Assembly (NCBI GenBank): GCA_910577935.1
Contig: CAJTOT010000019.1
Span: 11,347 to 75,346 of the forward strand
DNA: 64,000 nt
Source: an uncultured Hungatella sp.
Lineage (GTDB): Bacteria > Bacillota > Clostridia > Lachnospirales > Lachnospiraceae
Direction of reading: 5' to 3'
Positions 60,203 through 64,000 of the stretch are shown here, piece by piece (positions within the stretch are counted from its first letter, which is position 1; each line of letters begins with the position of its first letter). Below the pieces are notes generated by a model. The model was not told the origin of the DNA. It saw only the letters and a program-made list of their open reading frames with translations, and ran no database searches. Both the position numbers and the translations under genes were made by a program.

Positions 60203-61117
60203 CTACATATCATAGTTGACCTTGTTTTCCGACCAGCGCATGGTCAGGATGGTGACTGCCAGCAAGAACAGAAAGAACACCAGAGATACCACCGCCGCCC
60301 TGTCCACACGGTAATCCACAAAACCCAGCTGATAGATCAGGTACACGATCACCTCCGTGCTTCCGTAAGGCCCGCCGCCTGTGAGAATGTCGATGGCGTT
60401 GAACACTTTCATGGAAGAGATGAATGTGGTGACCAGGAGAAACAGGATAGTGGGGGACAGCAGGGGCAGGGTGATCTGGAAAAATCTCTGACTCCTGGTG
60501 GCCCCGTCCAGGGCCGCCGCCTCGTGGTAGCTGCTTGGAATCCCTGTCATGGCCGACAGATAGATCATCATGGCGTAACCCACGGAATTCCACCCGGTCA
60601 GCATCAGAACCGACACGAGGGCCAGCCCTTTTGACGTGACCCAGGCAAGGCGGGAGCCTCCCAGAAGCTCCAGCACATTGTTGGCAATTCCGTAGTCCTT
60701 GTTAAGAATCCAGAGAAACAGGATGCCTGCCGATGACATACCCACATATCTGGGGAGAAAGATTATGGCGCGCATGGCTCCGAAGCCTTTCGTCATCCGG
60801 TTCATAAGAAGAGCCAGAAACATTCCAAGCACCAGGCTGATGAGCACGGAGCCTGCCGTGTACAGCAGAGTGGTCCCCATATCCCTGTAAAAATTGTTTC
60901 CCGCCGCGTTCTCAAAAAACCACTGCCAGTTTTTTAACCCCACATAGTTGTAGTCCTTCCGCAGCAGGTTCCAGTCCGTAAAGCTGATCCGGATCAGTTC
61001 TGCCAGAGGATAGTAGGTGGTCACCACAACCAGGAGCACTGCCGGGAGCACGCAGAGGAATTCCTCAAGGGCAGAACGCTTTATTTTTTTCTTTTGCCCA
61101 GATGTATTTGTTTTCAT
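60203..61117 (-). CDS. Carbohydrate ABC transporter permease, MalF type
   Basis: 304 residues from the ATG after GGAAAGGAAG; an in-frame upstream ATG would run through the intercistronic hairpin and is rejected. Six spans. Docking loop: YHEAAALDGATRSQRFF near residue 205. FTDWNLLRKDYNYVGLKNW near 50 is typical of the family. Confidence 0.92.
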   Translation of the reverse strand: MKTNTSGQKKKIKRSALEEFLCVLPAVLLVVVTTYYPLAELIRISFTDWNLLRKDYNYVGLKNWQWFFENAAGNNFYRDMGTTLLYTAGSVLISLVLGMFLALLMNRMTKGFGAMRAIIFLPRYVGMSSAGILFLWILNKDYGIANNVLELLGGSRLAWVTSKGLALVSVLMLTGWNSVGYAMMIYLSAMTGIPSSYHEAAALDGATRSQRFFQITLPLLSPTILFLLVTTFISSMKVFNAIDILTGGGPYGSTEVIVYLIYQLGFVDYRVDRAAVVSLVFFLFLLAVTILTMRWSENKVNYDM

Positions 61118-61138
61118 ACTGCTTCCTTTCCGGTTTGA

Positions 61139-61170
61139 CGCAGCCGCCGGGAACCCTCCCGGCGGCTGCG
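61139..61170 (-). other. Very stable intercistronic hairpin after the binding-protein gene
   Basis: A 13-bp perfect GC-rich stem, CGCAGCCGCCGGG (61139-61151) and CCCGGCGGCTGCG (61158-61170), with a 6-base loop. It has no T-run. It likely protects binding-protein mRNA or lowers permease expression. Confidence 0.68.
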
Positions 61171-61205
61171 CCTTCCCAAACGGCAACCTTTGATCGCCCG
61201 GGTCC

Positions 61206-62573
61206 TCAGTTGCCTGCTAACACATAGTTGACTTCCTCAAGCATGTTGTTCCATGTCTCGTCAAAGTCCGCGTTTTCCAGAATGATCTGGTTGATGGCCT
61301 CCATAAAGGGCTTCATGGCCTTTGAGAAATAAGGGGTTTTGATCTTCTCGATATAGTTGCCGGAATTCTCGTACACCATCTTCATCTCTGGAAGCGCCTC
61401 ATAGATCTCCGCCATCTTGGACTCGTCCGCTATGGTGGACTTGTGGGTTGCCAGATAGCTTGAGAATTTCGCCCACTCCAGATTCACGTCGGGGCTGCTT
61501 AAATATTTTGCAAACACGAAAGCAGCGTTTTTGCTCTTCTGATCCAGGCCTGATGGGATGAACATAAGGGAGCCTGCCACGGAGCTGATGCCGTGCTCTC
61601 CTGTATAATTCCACGCCAGGCCCACCTCAAAGTCGTTGTCCGTATAGTGGCTGTAATCGGTGCAGGAGACATTGATGCACATGGTATCTCCGTTCAGGAA
61701 CTTGTTGCCCACCGCCTCTACGCCTTCCAGGCTCCACTCCACATAGCCGGCGTCCACCAGCTCCTTCATCTCTCTGATGTACTGCTTTAAGGTCTCGCTG
61801 TCAAAGCCTGTGGTCCCGTCCTCTTTTACCAGGAGTCCGCCCCAGTTGTATGAGAAGTTATACAGGATATTATTCTGCATGCAGGCGCAGGTGTACGCGG
61901 TCTTGCCTGTCTTATCGTAAACCTCCTTGCACCAGGTCTTAAACTCCTCCCAGGTGGCGGGGAAGGCATCCAGCCCGACCTTGGCCAGCTCATCTCTGTT
62001 GTAATAGAAAGTCGCCACGGAGACGCCGTGGGGGAAACCATATATCACGCCGTCATAAGTCCCTCCGTTCATGAACGCGTCGACGAAATCAGAGGTGTCC
62101 ACGCCGTAGGCTTCACAGTAAGGGTCAAGAGGCTCGCACACCCCGCTGTCCATATACACCGCGATCCGGTCCACGCTCATGAGACACAGTCCCGGAAGTC
62201 CGGTTCCCGCCGCCTGGGCCGCCGTCAGCTTCTCCGAAATGGAATTGTAGTCGCCGCCGCAGACAGGCACCACCGTCACATACTCCTGAGACGAGTTAAA
62301 ATCCTCCGCCAGCTTGTTGTAGAAGTCCTCGTTCACCGCGCTGTTGTACCAGTACTCAATGGTAACAGGCTCCGTCACCTCATACATGGAAGCCTCCCCG
62401 GCGCTGTCCGCCCCTCCTCCGGAAGAATCCGGCGCCTGCGCCTCCGTCTTCTGGCCTGCCTGTGCCTCCGGCGCCGCCGCGGTGGTCTGAGTTCCCCCAC
62501 CGCCGCATCCGCCAAGCGCTCCCGCCGTCATGGCTGCTGCCGTTAAAAGTGATAAAAGTTTTCTGTTTTTCAT
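61206..62573 (-). CDS. Extracellular sugar-binding lipoprotein (family 1 SBP)
   Basis: 455 residues. Signal peptide with lipobox AGALGGC near residue 22, then a Gly/Ala/Gln-rich linker to about residue 60. Family 1 features: VTIEYWYNSAVNEDFYNKL, FPATWEEFKTWCKEVYDKTG and a C-terminal TWNNMLEEVN. Ligand unknown; operon partners (sulfatase, GDPD) suggest a decorated sugar or glycerophospho-sugar. Confidence 0.92.
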   Translation of the reverse strand: MKNRKLLSLLTAAAMTAGALGGCGGGGTQTTAAAPEAQAGQKTEAQAPDSSGGGADSAGEASMYEVTEPVTIEYWYNSAVNEDFYNKLAEDFNSSQEYVTVVPVCGGDYNSISEKLTAAQAAGTGLPGLCLMSVDRIAVYMDSGVCEPLDPYCEAYGVDTSDFVDAFMNGGTYDGVIYGFPHGVSVATFYYNRDELAKVGLDAFPATWEEFKTWCKEVYDKTGKTAYTCACMQNNILYNFSYNWGGLLVKEDGTTGFDSETLKQYIREMKELVDAGYVEWSLEGVEAVGNKFLNGDTMCINVSCTDYSHYTDNDFEVGLAWNYTGEHGISSVAGSLMFIPSGLDQKSKNAAFVFAKYLSSPDVNLEWAKFSSYLATHKSTIADESKMAEIYEALPEMKMVYENSGNYIEKIKTPYFSKAMKPFMEAINQIILENADFDETWNNMLEEVNYVLAGN

Positions 62574-62600
62574 GATAGTTCCTCCTCTTTTTATTCACAC

Positions 62601-63470
62601 TTAAAAATGCCGTCCCTCCCGGCCCCGCCTGCCGATTCCGCTTAAATACGCGGCCGCCTCTGCCGGCCAGTCGGTCTGGATAATGTCCACCCCTTTTTTT
62701 GCCAGCACCCCCCAGCCCTCGTCCCCGCCAAGGGCCAGGGACTTAAGGTCATCGTATCCTGCCCCGTAGACGAGGCGTCTGGCAAGGCTTAAGGAATTGC
62801 ACCACACCTTCATATGTCTCTCCTTCAGCCAGACAAACACGGAATCGGCGTAGATGCTGTCCGACTCCTTCCGGGGCACGATCTCCACCGCCGGGATAAC
62901 TGCCCTTTTTCTTAAGCCGTCTACGGCTTCCAGGTGCTCTGCCTCCTTCACCATGGGAATAAACATGCAGTCCCCATGTCTTTCCGCCCACTCCGCGGCC
63001 CGGCTGTTCTTGACGGGAAACTTAAAGATCGCCTGACCCAGCATGTCCCTTCCGGCCAGGGCCTCATACACCTCGTCCCAGTAATCCCAGCACTTGTCCA
63101 GGGCTATGAGCGTCTTTCCCTTCAGGCTGTCCAGTATCTCCTGGAAGGTCTCAAGTCCGGTCACGTTGATCTCCCCCAGATAATTAATCAGCGGCATCTT
63201 CTGAATCTCGTCCCAGGTGTAGCCCGATATCTCGCCATCCACAGAAAAAAGCCGCCTCATGGTCTTGTCGTGATGGCCTACCAGGACACCGTCTTTCGTC
63301 AGGTCTAAGTCCATCTCCACCATATCCGCCCCCTCCCCCACGGCAGTCAGAAAAGCCAGCGAGGTGTTCTCGATGACGCTGGAAGAAAATTTCCCCCGGT
63401 GCGACGCTATCTTAATATCCGTGTCTTCCATATTAAACAGCCATTCCCTTGTCTTTTCCCAGCCTTCCAT
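62601..63470 (-). CDS. Glycerophosphodiester phosphodiesterase family protein
   Basis: 289 residues from the ATG after AGGAGG; longer in-frame starts upstream look non-coding. The GDPD active site is visible: IASHRGKFSSSVIENTSLAF near residue 22 (His-Arg and Glu-Asn), EMDLDLTKDGVLVGHHD near 51 (acidic pair and second His). QTDWPAEAAAYL at the C-terminus is typical. No signal peptide. It hydrolyses glycerophosphodiesters to glycerol 3-phosphate and an alcohol, or a related substrate. First gene of the rightmost operon. Confidence 0.9.
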   Translation of the reverse strand: MEGWEKTREWLFNMEDTDIKIASHRGKFSSSVIENTSLAFLTAVGEGADMVEMDLDLTKDGVLVGHHDKTMRRLFSVDGEISGYTWDEIQKMPLINYLGEINVTGLETFQEILDSLKGKTLIALDKCWDYWDEVYEALAGRDMLGQAIFKFPVKNSRAAEWAERHGDCMFIPMVKEAEHLEAVDGLRKRAVIPAVEIVPRKESDSIYADSVFVWLKERHMKVWCNSLSLARRLVYGAGYDDLKSLALGGDEGWGVLAKKGVDIIQTDWPAEAAAYLSGIGRRGREGRHF

Positions 63471-63581
63471 AGGCATCCCTCCTGATCCTGCGTCCTTCCC
63501 CTTCGTTCCCTTTGGTGAAAAATCTCCCGCCCTGTGGAAATCCGCCGCAGAAACACATAAAAAATATATACATTTCTGTGT

Positions 63582-63621
63582 TTGCATTCTTCTCGTGTTT
63601 ATGGTAAAATTATACCATAAA
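63582..63621. promoter_or_regulatory. Divergent promoter region with palindrome at the AraC-type gene
   Basis: Rightward promoter: TTGCAT (63582-63587), 17 bases, TAAAAT (63605-63610). A perfect palindrome TTTATGGTA (63598-63606) and TACCATAAA (63613-63621) covers this -10. On the minus strand the same centre holds TATAAT (63609-63614), a possible -10 for the GDPD operon, though with a poor -35. Binding of one regulator would affect both directions. Confidence 0.68.
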
Positions 63622-63736
63622 TACATGGATAATCTATGTTATATTATGCTATTTATATGGATGATTCTGTTTTACTGCCCCCCGCGGCCGACCGCTTCTC
63701 CGATTTGCCGCGGACTGTCTTAAGGAGGTAACCCCT

Positions 63737-64000
63737 ATGATCCGCGTGGCTGCGCGTTCCCACAACACAGGCAATTATATTCTCCCCGAGGACGCCCTGC
63801 TCCCCATCTTCGTGGTCAGCTGCGGCCACCAGTACCATTTCAACAAGGACTTCTCCATCAGGCGGCCTGACGGGCGGCCCGATTACCAGCTGCTGTACAT
63901 GTACAAGGGATGCGGACATTTTCTCATCAACGGTACGTGGGAGACGGTCCCATCAGGCAGCATCATCCTCTATCTGCCGGACCAGCCCCAGATCTACACC
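63737..64000 (+). CDS. AraC-type regulator, N-terminal sensing domain (partial)
   Basis: The first 88 residues are present; the DNA-binding part lies beyond the right edge. The segment RPDYQLLYMYKGCGHFLINGTW followed by PSGSIILYLPDQPQ, here seen as YQLLYMYKGCGHFLING near residue 51, is typical of the cupin-like domain of AraC regulators of sugar use. AAGGAGG precedes the ATG by 7 bases. It is divergent from the GDPD/ABC/sulfatase operon, which it probably controls. Confidence 0.82.
   Translation, partial: MIRVAARSHNTGNYILPEDALLPIFVVSCGHQYHFNKDFSIRRPDGRPDYQLLYMYKGCGHFLINGTWETVPSGSIILYLPDQPQIYT

Overview
The window reads as chromosomal DNA of a fairly GC-rich anaerobic member of the Clostridia, most likely Lachnospiraceae. 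The evidence is strong AGGAGG-type ribosome sites, TTGACA/TATAAT promoters, a Bacillus-type SOS box, a flavodiiron protein, late cobalamin genes, a GGGtGRT/NifU-like pair and several carbohydrate ABC systems. The species cannot be named from the sequence alone. I see no rRNA, tRNA, CRISPR array, prophage or intact insertion sequence. Most genes lie on the minus strand.

Layout. 1-3722: a sugar ABC importer (binding protein, two permeases) followed by a GH32 beta-fructosidase cut by the window edge. 4209-4940: an unknown membrane-anchored protein. 4946-8917: a polar amino-acid ABC importer with an M20 amidohydrolase. 9251-14193: a dicarboxylate/amino-acid symporter, then a divergent pair of an unknown transporter and asparagine synthase. 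14340-16538: alpha-galactosidase GH27, a small zinc-ribbon protein, an MIF-like protein and a lone PAS protein. 16642-20029: glgX and a subtilisin-type protease. 20285-20623: a small SOS-controlled gene.

20633-31283 is the most unusual part. A good promoter leads into a 38-residue membrane protein gene and an intrinsic terminator, then a co-directional run: FecR-RCC1 lipoprotein, FecR lipoprotein, CHASE2-adenylate cyclase, metallo-beta-lactamase-fold hydrolase, GAF-HD-GYP protein, ClpS and ClpA. It looks like an envelope-sensing second-messenger operon that may be tied to regulated proteolysis. 31413-32011 is a decayed macrodomain/PARG-like gene with one frameshift. 32183-34022 holds the GGGtGRT/NifU-like pair.

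34297-40118: D,D-carboxypeptidase, MATE pump, NlpC/P60 hydrolase, DHFR and a ThyX-like protein. 40144-45138: cobalamin genes cbiC, cobQ, cbiB, a short CobU-like gene, cobS and cobU. Two copies of an approximately 111-bp dispersed repeat sit at the 3' end of cbiC and just before folA; the first extends the CbiC reading frame. 45187-54382: flavodiiron protein, heterodimeric ABC exporter, LysR regulator, MFS transporter, radical SAM protein, a small membrane protein and a YihY-type protein. 54490-56856: a NagB-like protein with altered active-site residues and an M32 carboxypeptidase. 57054-64000: an operon of GDPD-family protein, sugar ABC importer, YesL-like protein and sulfatase, divergent from a partial AraC-type regulator.
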